From: Cenococcum geophilum 1.58
Lineage: Eukaryota; Ascomycota; Dothideomycetes; Gloniales; Gloniaceae
NCBI GenBank assembly: GCA_001692895.1
Contig: KV748185.1
Coordinates: 806,001-870,000, forward strand
DNA: 64,000 nt
Direction of reading: 5' to 3'
Under the pieces are notes generated by a model. The model was not told where the DNA came from and ran no database searches. It saw nothing but the letters and a program-made list of their open reading frames with translations. Made by a program: the position numbers and the translations under genes. This document shows, one piece after another, positions 14,101 to 25,243 of this stretch. Each line of letters begins with the position of its first letter. Position 1 is the stretch's first letter.

Positions 14101-16466
14101 TCTTATTCTAGTTTAGTAAGCTACTTAGCTCTTAGTATGCCTACTCTAGACCTATTAGTAATCCCTCGTACTAGCGCTTTATCCCTTATACGTCCTAATA
14201 TACTAGATCTCTTATCTAGTTTCTATTCTTGCTATAAGGTAATTCTTACCCTAAATTCCTCTATAGTTTCCTTTATATCGCGTCTTATAAGTAGATTTTT
14301 AAAGTCTTTATACTTCTTAATCCTAGTATTAACTTTTTAATCTTTAGGCTAAATACTATATTCCTCTAGTAAGTCTTCTAGGTCTATATATCTGTCTCCT
14401 AGTCTAATTACTATTTGCGCTATAGATTCTCTAATCTATAAAGAAGCTCCTTACCTCTTACTTATAGGTGTCCTAATTCGCGCTCTAAATTCTTAGCCCC
14501 TTAGATTCTTTAATCCTAAGCTTGCTTTTAACTTAAGCTTAGCTCTAGCCTTAATCCAACTAGGCTTTATTAGTGTCCTTATCTCGTCTTAAGAGTCCTA
14601 GATCTTACTTATCTCGTCTTAAGAGTCCTAGATCTTACTTATCTCGTCTTAAGAGTTTTATACTGTTAGGAATTCTTATCCTAAGCTTATTTATATGTCT
14701 TTAAACTAAGCTACTACTCTGCTTTATCGGTTTCTGTCTGTTATAGGTCTTTAAGCTTACCTTATCTTATCTTAAGAATCTTAGTTGTCTCTTATCTTAT
14801 TATAAAAATCTTAAGCCTTTAGCCTTTTGCCTTTATTAAGTGGTAAGCTAGCACTAGCAGTTGTCTACTTGCTTAATTATCTCTAGATATTACTCCTTCC
14901 GTCTTATAAAGTAATAGACGCCATATCTAACGGTGTTATAATACCCGTTACTAAACCTTACTCTATAACGGTCTTAGTCTCTACTTCTATTACGTTATTA
15001 AGGTTTAAATACCCCTAGTTAGTTCCTTTACTATCCTCATTACTATTAATTAATAAGTACTTTAACTCCATTGTTATTATTGCTAATTATTATCCGTATA
15101 TTACTATAATATCTTAATCCAGCTCGTAGAGTTAATCTTATTCTTTATCTAACTCTTTAGTTCCTTTGAGTCCTTTTAACTCTAGCTCTTATAGCTAATA
15201 GCTTATACCGTACTTAGCGTCTTTATAAATTTAGTATATATTATTATAATAAAACGCAAAACTTTTAATTAAACACTCTTTTATTCCTTATAGTATACTA
15301 TCGTCTCTCTATACGTATATGTTATATACTATTAGTCTAATTCCCTTTATTATATAGTAACTCTAACTATCTTTATAATCCCTTATAAAGTAACACTATT
15401 TTCTATAATTTATATAAGCTCCGTCTTTAAACCATTAACTTTATTATAGAGTCCGCCTAAACGTCTTCTACTATTAAGATCCCTAGTTTAGCCTTTGCTC
15501 CTTAGTCCTATAATTACTAGATCCTTAACCTCTAGGTTTTTATAGTTTCTTACTCTATCTCTTATAGGCTTTTTTAATACCACTTAGGTCTATTAGCTTT
15601 ACACTATACTATAGTTTCTAACTTAGCTTTAGTTATTATATACTCTGCGTCTTATATAACTATAAAACTCTATCCTAGCCCTTCTTAGCCTGTTCCTTTT
15701 AGAAGATCCTATTATTAATCTTAATTACTTAATCTATTAATTCCCTTAGGGTATCTGCATCTTCTATTAGAATAATTACGTCCTAGACTTTAGCCTTAAG
15801 TCCTTATTTATACTATATTATAAGCGCCTTATTGTTCTAATTAACCTATATTATAAGTGTTTAAAACTATATTATGTACTTAATTGCTAAAGTTCGCTGT
15901 ATTAGGTTTTAAAGCTTTCTCTTTACTATAGTTGTTACTTCTAAGTCCCTAAATATCTATATTAATCGTTCCGCGAATCCTACCTAGCTAAAAAATATAA
16001 ATCGTACCTCTTAATTAGTAGTAGTTATTCCGTTAGTCTATATTTCTATTAAGTAGGGTTTAAACCATTTAAGTACCCAACCCATTAGGAATAGTCCTAC
16101 GTAGGCTATCTAGTCCATTATCGTGGCTAACTTAGCCCCTTCTTGCATGACTTTAAAATACATTTACGTTAGAAATCCTTTAAGCTTTAATCTCTCTCCT
16201 AAGAATTGTTTAATTAATGGTAACTTAACCTTTGCCGCTCTAATTCCGTTAAGTCTGTTTTTAAGTACTATATTATTTTCTATTAATCGATCTACTATTT
16301 CTTATAATTGTCCTACTATTACAGGTTATTGCGAGTTAGTGTCCGCTATACTAGTGTCACCCCCTAACCTTAAAGTAGTTGCCGCCGTTAATGGCGTTAT
16401 AGTGGCTGCTTTTAGTGGTATATTATTTAACTTTCTATATTTAATACTGTAACTAGGTAGTAATTA
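11127..16466 (-). pseudogene. Gypsy gag-pol remnant (gag, RT, RNase H)
   Basis: Minus-strand reading shows a degraded reverse-transcriptase box at about 12250-12290: VYLNNIIIY where active elements have VYLDDILIY. Both aspartates are changed to asparagine, as G-to-A mutation would do. RNase H-like sequence follows towards 11600. Around 14000-16000 lies a gag-like region with the 30-bp tandem repeat. Ambiguous bases cluster at 12190-12198 and 12228. Short open frames on the plus strand here (for example 14137-14340 and 16123-16452) are antisense chance frames. Confidence 0.75.
14581..14656. repeat. 30-bp tandem repeat in gypsy gag region
   Basis: The unit atctcgtcttaagagtccta plus gatcttactt is present at 14581-14610 and 14611-14640. 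A partial third copy runs 14641-14656. The two full units are identical despite RIP around them, which suggests recent slippage or unequal exchange. Confidence 0.9.
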
Positions 16467-16893
16467 TATAACGGAACCTTATAGCAGGAACTACAATGGG
16501 TTCTGTTAATAGGCTAGGTGTATAGGAAATACAAAGATAGTAGTTAACAACGTAATAATAACTGGTAGAGTAGTTGCCTAATAGATTAACTCTAATTATA
16601 TTCTAAGAATTACTATAAGGAAGAAACTATCTAGGTAGGGACTAAGGGTCCTTAAATATATAACTGTACTTCTATAAAATCCTTCTTATACGTAATATAT
16701 GTCTTGTCTATATTAAACGTAACGTCCCTTACGTTTAATGCAGCTAACACGTTTAACCATTATATAACTCGCTTACTATTCCTCGTTATATGGTTCCACG
16801 GGTTCCATCCTAGTCCGTGCCTATATTAACCAACTAGCTTCTTCTAACTCTTCTCTAAGTAGTTGTAACATTGTACTTAAAGCGTCCGTAACA
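16467..16893 (-). repeat. Gypsy LTR, right copy (5' LTR with respect to coding)
   Basis: This 427-bp partner of 2458-2884 is slightly less eroded (it keeps tccgtaaca at the end where the left copy has tttgtaata). It is followed directly by LINE sequence at 16894. Confidence 0.88.
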
Positions 16894-18300
16894 GATAGTA
16901 AGCTCTAGTAGAGCGTATATACGGCATAAGCGGCCTATAAAGGCCAAGTACAGTTTATTACTTTATCTAGGATTGTTAATTCTATATAGGATTTATACTT
17001 TTAAAGGTTACGCCTACTATATATAGCAGTTGTCCGGCTAACTATAACATATAGATCCAGTATTTAGGCCATTAAAGAAACTAAAAAGGGCCCCCCTAAA
17101 TTACTCCTTAAACCACTTTAAAAGGTCTAAATAGCCTACCTCTAGAGTATTATAGGCGGGTATAAGCGAACGGCCACAGTACTGCTTAAGAAGGAATCCA
17201 ATATTCCCCCCCTATAGTTATATATTAAAGCCGCTGCAATATAAAAGACGCAAAATAAACGCAACTCTAATATTATAAAGTATATTAAGACACGCCTAAG
17301 TAAACTATAGAGGGACCTTAGGGTGCCCTATAGGAGAATAAACTAACAACCCTAAAGTAGGGAAGAGATATTAGAGAAATAGGTAAAGAAAGTAAAAGAA
17401 GAATAGTGCCGCTTTAGGGCCCAGGCCTATATAGAGGAGGAAGGGAGACGTATAAGAGGTTAGTAAAGACAACAGTAAGATAGAAAAAGGAGCTAAAGTA
17501 GAACATATAAGAACGCCGGGAAACCATCTACCGTAATGCAATACTGGTTAGACTAACGCTAGAGAGGTAAATAGGAGTTAAAGGTATAGAGGCTGACTTA
17601 GGCAAGATAAACCTAAGCTATAGTATAGTTAACGCTATAGGGGGTAAATACTTAAGGGCTCTAAGAAGGCCTAACAAAGGTAAAAAATATAATAGTAATA
17701 CTCTTAAGAATAGGAATAATAGGACTAAAAGATTGGCTTTACTAGGTGGGTGTCCTAATAGGTAGCCCGAGATGCGAATATAGCTAGCTAAGATAGACAC
17801 TAAAATACGTAATACTACTATGCCCCCTACGCACCAATTAAGAAATAATGCTCTTAGTAGCTGGTATAGAGAACTATAATACACTGCTCTTAATATAAAA
17901 AGGCCTTAAGGCGGTTACCTAGTGGCTTATTAGTTAAAATATACTAAATTAGTTCTAGGTTATAAGGGAAATAGTAATAAAAGGTAAGGGGGCGAGTAGT
18001 AGGTGCCCCCTAGTAACTCTACAGTAGTAAAGTAATAGTTTATAATACTAGCGCGTCCATAGGCTTATTACGGCAGTAGTGGTTCCTAAGGAGGTTAAAT
18101 AGTAAGGTAGTAGAGCACTATAGGCGACTTATAGGCGCTAAGTAGGCGAGTCTTAAAAGGCGGGGAGATGGATTACAGGGTTTTCTTATTTTTCTTAAAT
18201 AGAGTTTTCTCCCTATATATAAATAAGGAGTAGTCCGCGTGAGCCCAATAGGGATCCAAATCGGACGTTAAGCAATGAATTATTATTATTATTATTATTA
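16894..18300 (+). mobile_element. Decayed LINE, 3' part
   Basis: This segment is the reverse complement of about 53045-54440. Shared landmarks are taagctct-gtagagcg at 16900, ccgccttaaggcc-type sequence near 17900 and the gcggggagatgga block near 18160. It ends in a TTA/TAA simple repeat (about 18280-18305), the LINE tail. It contains only the C-terminal and 3' untranslated parts and no intact frame. An 88-codon minus-strand open stretch at 17618-17884 is antisense and not a gene. Confidence 0.85.
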
Positions 18301-18305
18301 TTATT

Positions 18306-19597
18306 AGTATCTATCTTAATTATCTATATATATGCTAATCTGTTTTAGTTTTATTATATAAAATAACTACTTAGCTTACACAGCACGTTAAGCTATAGAT
18401 CTTATATAAGTACTACTAATAATCCTAATAGCTAGATATATGCTAATATATACTAAATAAAAGTTTATACGTACCTTATACAAAAACAATTACGTTTTAA
18501 GCCGTAGCCCTAGGCTCGTCGTTAATTAATAATGGTGCCGCTACCGTGCCGTCCCTACTATTGCTACTAAGCCCTACTTATAGCAAGCGTAGAGGTCTAC
18601 TATTATTACCTCTATCCTTACCTTATACGGAGCAGCGGGATATATAGTTACGCCATTTATAATTCCTATATATTCCGCTAAAGTGCCTAGGTACCTAATA
18701 ATATAATAAGAACGGGCGGTAGCCCAGGTAAGCGCCAAGGCACGCAGTGTATAGGTTACCTACTACCTAACCCTAAGATTGTATAAGGATGGCGTTAATA
18801 TATAAAGGCTAGTACGAAGCTATCTAATAAGGGGAGATCGCGCCTTATATAAACTTTATATCCTGCCCTAGAAGGGCTAGCAACGCACGGCTCTATAGAC
18901 TATAATACCAGGGAGCCAACTACTGCTATCCTACAATAAGAACGGGGTTGGTGTTAGCGCCGGCGAGGGTAGTAGCGGCGACGGCAGCGTTATAGAGGAC
19001 AAGAGCCCTAAGTTAATATTAGCTTTATACAATCTTTCTAGATAATATACGTATATTATTATTGCTATTATTAGTAAGGTAAAGTTAAAGTTAAAGTAAA
19101 GGGTTAATATTAAAAGATTATATAAAGGCGCGCTATTACGTAACTATAGCTTAAGTCACATAATTATATTATAAAACTGCCAATCTATGCCAATAATTTA
19201 TATAATATTTATTTTTAATAAGTATATTTCTATTATAATAATTATATCTAAATTATTGCCAATATTTTAATATTAACACTATAATATTAATAAATGCTAA
19301 TATTTTATTGGCTGGATTTTCGCTTATTGAAAACCACGCTGGTTGATAAAAGGGTTATACATTACACTTCCTTCAAGGCTTGAGGATGCTAATAGTTGAA
19401 ACCTTTTAGAATTTTGAGGAGCGAACCTGTTAATTGCTAGTGAGTATTTAAAACGTTTTGATTTAGTATATCTATATTACATACCTGTGGGCTAACGGGA
19501 TTCTGGAGAATGTGTCCCAGAGTTATAGGGGCTGTAGCGAGCTCTTAACAGTCGGCTCAAGCTCCAAGAGATATGGCCTGAGTTTAAGAAGTGCCCG
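18306..19597. other. RIP-affected AT-rich DNA without gene
   Basis: TA-rich sequence with scattered GC islands (18500-19000) and stops in all frames. No family was recognised. RIP-like composition ends rather sharply near 19320, where CA/TG dinucleotides become normal again. Confidence 0.5.
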
Positions 19598-19909
19598 ATG
19601 CAACTAAATCTATATTATGAGGGTGTGGGGTTGTTTAATGGGGTCGTGAAGAGGAGCTGTCTGCTAGTGACCCCCTATTTTTACTTTTTATTACTCAATT
19701 GTGGGCTTTTTCTCGGCGCGACTTGGCATACTGACTGCGAGCGATCTTGGGCGTATGCCCTTTACCAAGGAGAGGGACGGCAGGCGCAATACCGGCTGGT
19801 GCGGTGTAAGTGCGACGCAATTCTTTCTGCTGATATCGCGCTCTTTATTCTGGATAGAAATTTACGCCTAGAGTTCGTCGTAAAACAATACTCAAAAAGC
19901 CAGTTGTAA
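19598..19909 (+). CDS. Doubtful 103-residue open frame
   Basis: The frame is ATG-initiated and open for 103 codons in DNA of normal composition. It has a hydrophobic stretch (about residues 24-40) and several cysteines. There is no recognisable domain and no clear intron context. It lies between RIP-eroded repeats and the stray SHP1 fragment, so it may be a decayed gene piece or chance. Nothing supports a function. Confidence 0.2.
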   Translation: MQLNLYYEGVGLFNGVVKRSCLLVTPYFYFLLLNCGLFLGATWHTDCERSWAYALYQGEGRQAQYRLVRCKCDAILSADIALFILDRNLRLEFVVKQYSKSQL

Positions 19910-20008
19910 CTTCGAGAAGCGTCGTATCCGGCCAGCTCACTTCACTTCACAGTGTTGTCACTACGTTAATGTGAAGCGCTTGGCGGAAAATGACGGAGGC
20001 CACCTAGG

Positions 20009-20285
20009 AAGGAGGGGTCACAATAACCACAGAATTATCCTTGCGTTAAAGTCACCGCGGTATGCCTCATAACTGAGTCAAATTTGATGTGGCGGTAAGG
20101 CGTAAATCCCTATGGTATGTTATTTTATTCTATAGGCTGCAAGTTCTAGCTACTATAGCTTTTGAGTCATCTTACGTTGAATCCGTCGAGAACGCTGCCC
20201 ATGCGATCACCATCCCGTTATAGATGAAGCGTGCGTCTCTACTTCCATTTCTGCACCACCACTCCGCCTCGCTCTCCTTAAACTT
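20009..20285 (-). repeat. Stray duplicate of the SHP1 gene 3' end
   Basis: About 260 bp match 25004-25285 in the same orientation. On the minus strand the copy keeps the last codons of the p47/SHP1-like protein (ending GGVVVQKWK, against GGVLVQKWK in the gene), the stop, and about 230 bp of 3' flank. It lacks a roughly 26-bp segment present near 25021-25046. Upstream of the last dozen codons the sequence diverges, so this is a gene fragment and not a working gene. Confidence 0.85.
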
Positions 20286-21901
20286 CTACTTTGTAATAGT
20301 TGGAAATATCTAGACAAAATTTAGTACTAGCTCTATTGCGAACGTAATCTTAACGTTACTTATACTATAATCCACTGTATTTTAAAGAAGGAAGGTGTTA
20401 TGGAATCGACAAAGCAGTTACGAATAAGCTTGATTGCTAGCTATTGACCGTGCTAAGTACATTGACGCGTGATGGTTCAAGACGTTCGATGCAGAACAGG
20501 AACAGGTTAGGAAACGTGGTCGAAGATATAGGGGTAGTGGTACGTGCGTAAGTGTCACGGGACAAACGTACGCGGGTGACTCCCGTGACAGAAGGGTAGT
20601 TAAAGAAGGCAATTAGGCGTGTAGTATAGGGCCGTAACTTATAGCTAAGAGAGCTCTATTATAATAATATAAGTGTTTTTAGTAGATATTATAGTATTTC
20701 TTAATAAGGCTATTTTTAATAAAAAGACTAGTTAGTAGATAAGAGGTCGAGCTCTAGTTAGTAGGGAGGCGTATTATTAAGGCAATTTTTAAAAAGGTAA
20801 AAAATACGCAACGTTTAGCTTTATATAAGTTATTAATATTTCTAAAACAATAGTATATATAATATACTAACTTAAAGTAGAAGGATTTAAGCCTATTTAG
20901 TAGGTAGTATACGCGTATTAATTAGGGGGTATATAACTAGAAGTAGCCTAGTTAAATACCTATACTTAAAAAAAATCGATATTGGATTTTATCGGATATT
21001 TTATTGTATTTTACGATATCGTAATCGTTTTAAAACGCGTTTTTTTGGCCATACTGGGGTACCCGGGTTCAAGGGTCCGAGCTCAATCTCTTGACAGATG
21101 GCCGGATGGGGATCCCCGTCATCGCGCAACAGGTACAAGTACCTTTGAAATCTTCCCGAAACCAAGGGCAAACTCCTATCTCCGCCTTGGTGTGCAGTAA
21201 AAGTCAGTAGCACATCCGATGCTGTGACGCGATAGAGCAGCCAGGCGGAAGCCAGGCAGCTTGCCGTGCGGCATTTTTTGGCTATTGGCTGGGCCGTAAA
21301 GACAGAGGCACCGCCAAGACAGTCTATTGCATCGCAACAACTCCGAGCTCAGCCGTGAAAGGGATTGTAGTGGTGAGTGCCTCCGCCCAGCTCGTATCTC
21401 AGCTAATACAAAGCAGACAGGGAATAATAATCGGTATCTTTAGACGTTTCCGGTGCAGTGGGAGCGCCCGATCAAGGCGGGGGGATTTCATACTTGAAGG
21501 TGGGGCAAGGCGGTAGAAAGGGTCCCCCCGTTTTCCAGCAAGCCGAGTTGCCGTCGGATCTTTTGCTGTCCTAGTACTGTAATTGGTTCTATCTATGCAC
21601 TAGTAAGACATGCATTACACTAAAAGTGCATTGGGAAGAGCCAGCCTGCATCGTCGTGGACTAAGGTAAGGCTTGGTTGGTAATTTAGAGGACTAGACTA
21701 GAGCGCCCTCTTGATTCAGGACTCGTCAACTAACGTCTCCTGAAGGGTTAATTGGCTAATCCTGCTGCTCCTCGTTCAAGACTAGGCACAAGACCATTCA
21801 TCTGCTCTGCCAGATCATTATCATTCAATCTCAAAGCTTTCAGGCTGGAAAGCAGTTGTTTTAATTTCTCTCGTTAATTGGCCCCTAGAACTCCCTCCAT
21901 C
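20286..21901. other. Intergenic DNA, partly RIP-eroded
   Basis: 20286-20630 and 21000-21900 have normal base use, while 20630-20960 is TA-rich with RIP character. Short open frames on both strands (20418-20612, 20982-21213) lack recognisable content. The last few hundred bases should hold the promoter and 5' UTR of the DUF2235 gene, but no specific element was identified. Confidence 0.4.
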
Positions 21902-23738
21902 ATGAGGTTGCAAAAGCGCCCTGATGACAACCCGGATGCCAGTTCATCGCGCAACCCTGTCGAAGTTAGTCAGTCTGAGCCGGGAAGAAGACTATTCATT
22001 TGCTGTGATGGTACATGGAAGGATGGCGTCAATAACGGGGGGCCGCTCACAAACGTGTCGAGATTTGCGAGATGCATCAAGAAATACGCCGAGGTGGATA
22101 AGTATACCCAAATTGTCTACTATGACAGTGGAGTTGGCAATGGGACTGCTTTACCTTCTCAAACTGTCGACGGATTAACTGGGAGAGGTGAGACCGATTG
22201 GGATTAGGAGCCTTGTATCGTTTCGAGTATTGATGATTTATAGGAATCTCAGCCAAGATCAGGAATGCCTACAGTTTCATCTCCCACAATCACAACTTTG
22301 ATCACGATAGGAACGAAATCTTCCTTGTTGGGTTTTCGCGCGGAGCCTTCACAGTCCAGTGTCTTGCATCACTGATCAGTGCGATTGGATTACTAAAAAA
22401 GGAACATCTGCAGTATCTTCGTAGTTTGTTCACATTATGGGCAAAACAAAAGTTCGGAACTTTAGCACCTGATAGCGGAAACCCAAATTCCCTTTCAACA
22501 TCTCTGAATGAAAATTTGGAGAGCTTAGAGGTTCTGGGGGTGGTTAAGCGGGTGAGAATCAGAGCATGCGCTGTTTGGGATACAGTCAGTGCTCTCGGAC
22601 TTCCCACTCCACAGCTATCGCCGAGACCTCTGTCGTTCGTGGGCAAGACAGTCCCGGGAGCCGTTGACCATGCCTTCCAAGCTATAGCGCTCAATGAGAG
22701 CAGGAGACACTTCAAACCTTGTGTGTGGGAGTTCAAGGAGAGCGGAAGGACGAACGTTAAGCAATGCTGGTTCCTGGGCTCACATGGAGATGTTGGGGGG
22801 GCAATCAAGACATTGGATTAGCAGTGCTATCCTTTTTATGGATGATTGCCCAGCTGAACATCATCGATTCTTTCGATTATAATACCTTACTGGGCTTTTT
22901 GGACGATGGATACTGGCAGTGGGAGGAAAAGCTTAATGAGGATCTCCGCAGACATAGAGAAAAATTGAAGGTTGAACTTTACGCTTCAATTCAAGGTAGG
23001 TAATTTAAGTATTCCATCCCATCCTCACTCTGTTGAGAAGCCCAATAAGACCTTAAGAACCTCGTTGAAGTCTAATCGCTATTAGGGCAAGTCAAGAAAA
23101 CAGGCTGGTATTGGTGGTTTGCTGGCCTAAAATTGCGCAGGAAATATCTCAAGACGGATAAGCCCTCGGGAAACCCCGAATCTGGAAATACTGGAAAAGT
23201 ACCTGAGAAGGAAACCGCTTCGTTCGCAAGCAATTCTCAGGAGGACACCGCCCGTAGTCCCTATAAGACTACCACTCTCAAATCGGGCCTGCCGAAGCCT
23301 GCTAAGTTGCCGATACCTGCCCCGACCATTCATTTCACGGTTCGTCTCATGATGGCAACGAGGAAGCGTAAGTGTCATGTTCTTAGGAACTGGATGACAC
23401 ATAAAGATGATGAGGATAGAGTGCTTTGGACGCGCTTTCCGTTGGACGACCAGAACGTTTCTGGTCAATTGGTCCAGCGGCGACTTTTTGAAGATGAACT
23501 CGGCCTAATGGAACTTGATCTACTTCAAAATTGGGTAACACGACCCGAGAAATTGGCATTATCAGGTCAGGTAAGACGGCCCCGGATACTCCGGATGTCG
23601 AAAGAACCAGGGCTTGACTCCATCCTCAAGCCCTACCTAAAAACCGAAAAAGACCACCTCAATGAGATGTATTTACCTCGGCGTCGATTCGCTAGCCGCC
23701 GAGGGAGGGCACGAGGCCGTAGTCAAGCTACTACTTGA
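21902..23738 (+). pseudogene. DUF2235 alpha/beta-hydrolase gene with frameshift
   Basis: Exons are 21902-22187, 22244-22995 and 23104-23738; splice phases agree. The protein has the DUF2235 (T6SS phospholipase Tle1-like) signatures: CCDGTW at residues 34-39, YYDSGVGNG, nucleophile box GFSRG at about 125-129, WDTVSALG, and GSHGDVGG. At the run of seven G at 22795-22801 the frame shifts. One more G would restore the expected GDVGGG and the NQDIGLAV continuation; as written, translation stops at 22819-22821. This is either a real lesion or an assembly error. The C-terminal part (exon 3) is basic and unrecognised. Bacterial relatives are lipases; the fungal role is unknown, and DUF2235 domains do occur in fungal STAND/ankyrin proteins. 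Confidence 0.75.
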
Positions 23739-23860
23739 GACGGGCAAGGTTGACGTCGACTCGAAGAATGATAATAGTTGGACGCCACTACCATAGGCCG
23801 CTGAGAACAGGTATATAGTCATAGTCAAGCTACTACATTCTTCTACTACTAGCACCAATT
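23682..23860 (+). pseudogene. Ankyrin-repeat remnant
   Basis: In a frame different from the preceding DUF2235 exon, the DNA encodes AAEGGHEAVVKLLLETGKVD, then DSKNDNSWTPLP, a TAG, and AAENRYIVIVKLL. These are about one and a half canonical ankyrin repeats. The TAG stands where TGG (W) or a similar codon is expected, which fits RIP-type G-to-A change. It probably was the ankyrin tail of the DUF2235 protein, now separated by a frameshift and a stop. Confidence 0.75.
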
Positions 23861-25003
23861 AATCCCGCCGGTTGAAGAATTCAATAATGTCTATTATGTC
23901 CTCGTCATCGTCGAGTCCAGGCGCCCGTAACGGCAATACGAAAACAAAGAAGAAGACCAAGAAACGATCACCGTTCATCTACTACCCCCGCACGGGCCAA
24001 AAGGTTCTTCCGCTCTATGCATAAACTCCTTAGGCTATAATATGCATCTATAATGCATGCATTTAGCTTACCATAGGTGGTAGTCTAGATATAGGGCAGC
24101 TTACCGAGAGCCAACACCTGTAGAGCCCTAGGTAAGTTATACGGTCATTTATGTATTAAGGCCCAAGTTTTTTAAGCTTTAGTAAGTTGTTCTAGGCCTC
24201 TACATAGATTTAGCAGAAAGTTGAGCATGTTCCGAAATAAGACAAAACGGTTAAGTCAACTCTATAAGTCTATGACGATTATGCGCATTTATTTGAGTTT
24301 ATGAGGCCTACATGGCTATGTAGGCGCTTCAGGGAACAGGGCCTATGTTGATGAGTACACCAAGAAATAAGAAAGTCTGGCTCCATTAGATTTGCCCACC
24401 GGTATTGTTGCCGGAGTTTGTGGTAGTTGTGTGTAACGTTGTGGTGTTGCCAAACCAAGGCCCCAATTGCACTTCCTTCGGCGGGCCGTCCCCCAAAACT
24501 CAGCTTCACCCCATCTCTTCTCCTACTTAAGAGGGTCCGACTCCTTGCTGCATTTTTTCGAAGGAAGGTGAGTATCATGGATTTTGCTTTCCTAAAGATA
24601 TACCCCGTAGGCGAACCATGGGGAACTCTCATCCACCATTCTAGAACTGCCGCGGAAATAGTCGGGCAGCGAAACCGTTCAATCTACCTAGATATGTCTG
24701 CACGCCAAGGCTGCGAACAAGCTTACCTAGATATGTGAAGCATTCTTGGCCGATATCTAGCTGGGAAACGCAGTGCGCAAGACCAGCTAGCTAGGAAGTC
24801 AGCTTTAGCAAAGACCATCGTTAGATGGGAATAGAATACGGTCCCTGAAACTACCCCGGAAGTGTCCTCGAGTGCAGGTAAGCTATGCCTAGTGATGGTA
24901 GCAGATTAAGAAACTATTCGCTCAACTACACTTGTTCACATGTTAGATGAATTACAGGACTGAGAAATAACTCTAGAGTCTCGTGCATAGGTTTGGAGGG
25001 AGG
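23739..25003. other. Intergenic DNA between ankyrin relic and SHP1
   Basis: No convincing gene. A small frame at 23887-24024 encodes a 45-residue serine- then lysine-rich peptide ending YYPRTGQKVLPLYA, unrecognised. 24040-24260 is TA-rich. An open stretch at 24427-24738 has no known motif. Bases from about 25004 on are the SHP1 3' flank. Confidence 0.4.
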
Positions 25004-25243
25004 AGGGGTCACAATAACTAAACCAGAGCTTCTTAAAAAGACCACAAAATTATCCTTCGTTAAAGTCACCACGGCATGCCTCATAACCGAGTCAAATATG
25101 ATGTGGCGGTAATGCATAAATCCCTATGGTATGTTATTTTATTCTATAGGCTGCAAGTTCTAGCTACCATAGCTTTTGAGTCATCTTACGTTGAATCTAT
25201 CGAGAACGCCGCCCATGCGATCACCATCATGCAGCGTGCGTCT

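Larger units (their letters stand above)
2458..16893 (-). mobile_element. Ty3/gypsy LTR retrotransposon (outer, split by copia)
   Basis: Two 427-bp direct repeats (2458-2884 and 16467-16893) bound a region whose minus-strand translation gives gypsy pol in order gag, protease/RT, RNase H, integrase when read right to left. The copia element at 4759-11121 lies inside it. The internal DNA without the guest is about 7.2 kb, a normal size for this group. All frames are broken by RIP-type stops, so it is not autonomous. Terminal bases are blurred (start TATAAYGGA, end RTAAYA). The flanks 2453-2457 and 16894-16898 do not match, so the target duplication is lost or the ends come from different copies. 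Confidence 0.85.

Noticed and set aside
14581-14656. CRISPR-like array
   Set aside because: The 30-bp units are contiguous without spacers and lie in a retrotransposon of a eukaryote; it is a simple tandem repeat.
14137-16452. Open frames of 67 and 109 codons on the plus strand (14137-14340, 16123-16452)
   Set aside because: They are antisense to the decayed gypsy gag region, have RIP composition and no recognisable motif.
17618-17884. 88-codon hydrophobic frame on the minus strand
   Set aside because: It lies antisense in the LINE 3' region, and the corresponding stretch recurs in the 53 kb LINE copy. It is repeat DNA, not a gene.
21045-21110. tRNA-like B-box (gggttcaagggtcc) suggesting a tRNA or SINE
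   Set aside because: No cloverleaf could be drawn: there is no matching acceptor stem or A-box at the right distance.
22302-22808. 168-codon minus-strand frame
   Set aside because: Shadow of the DUF2235 coding exon, which carries the recognised motifs on the plus strand.
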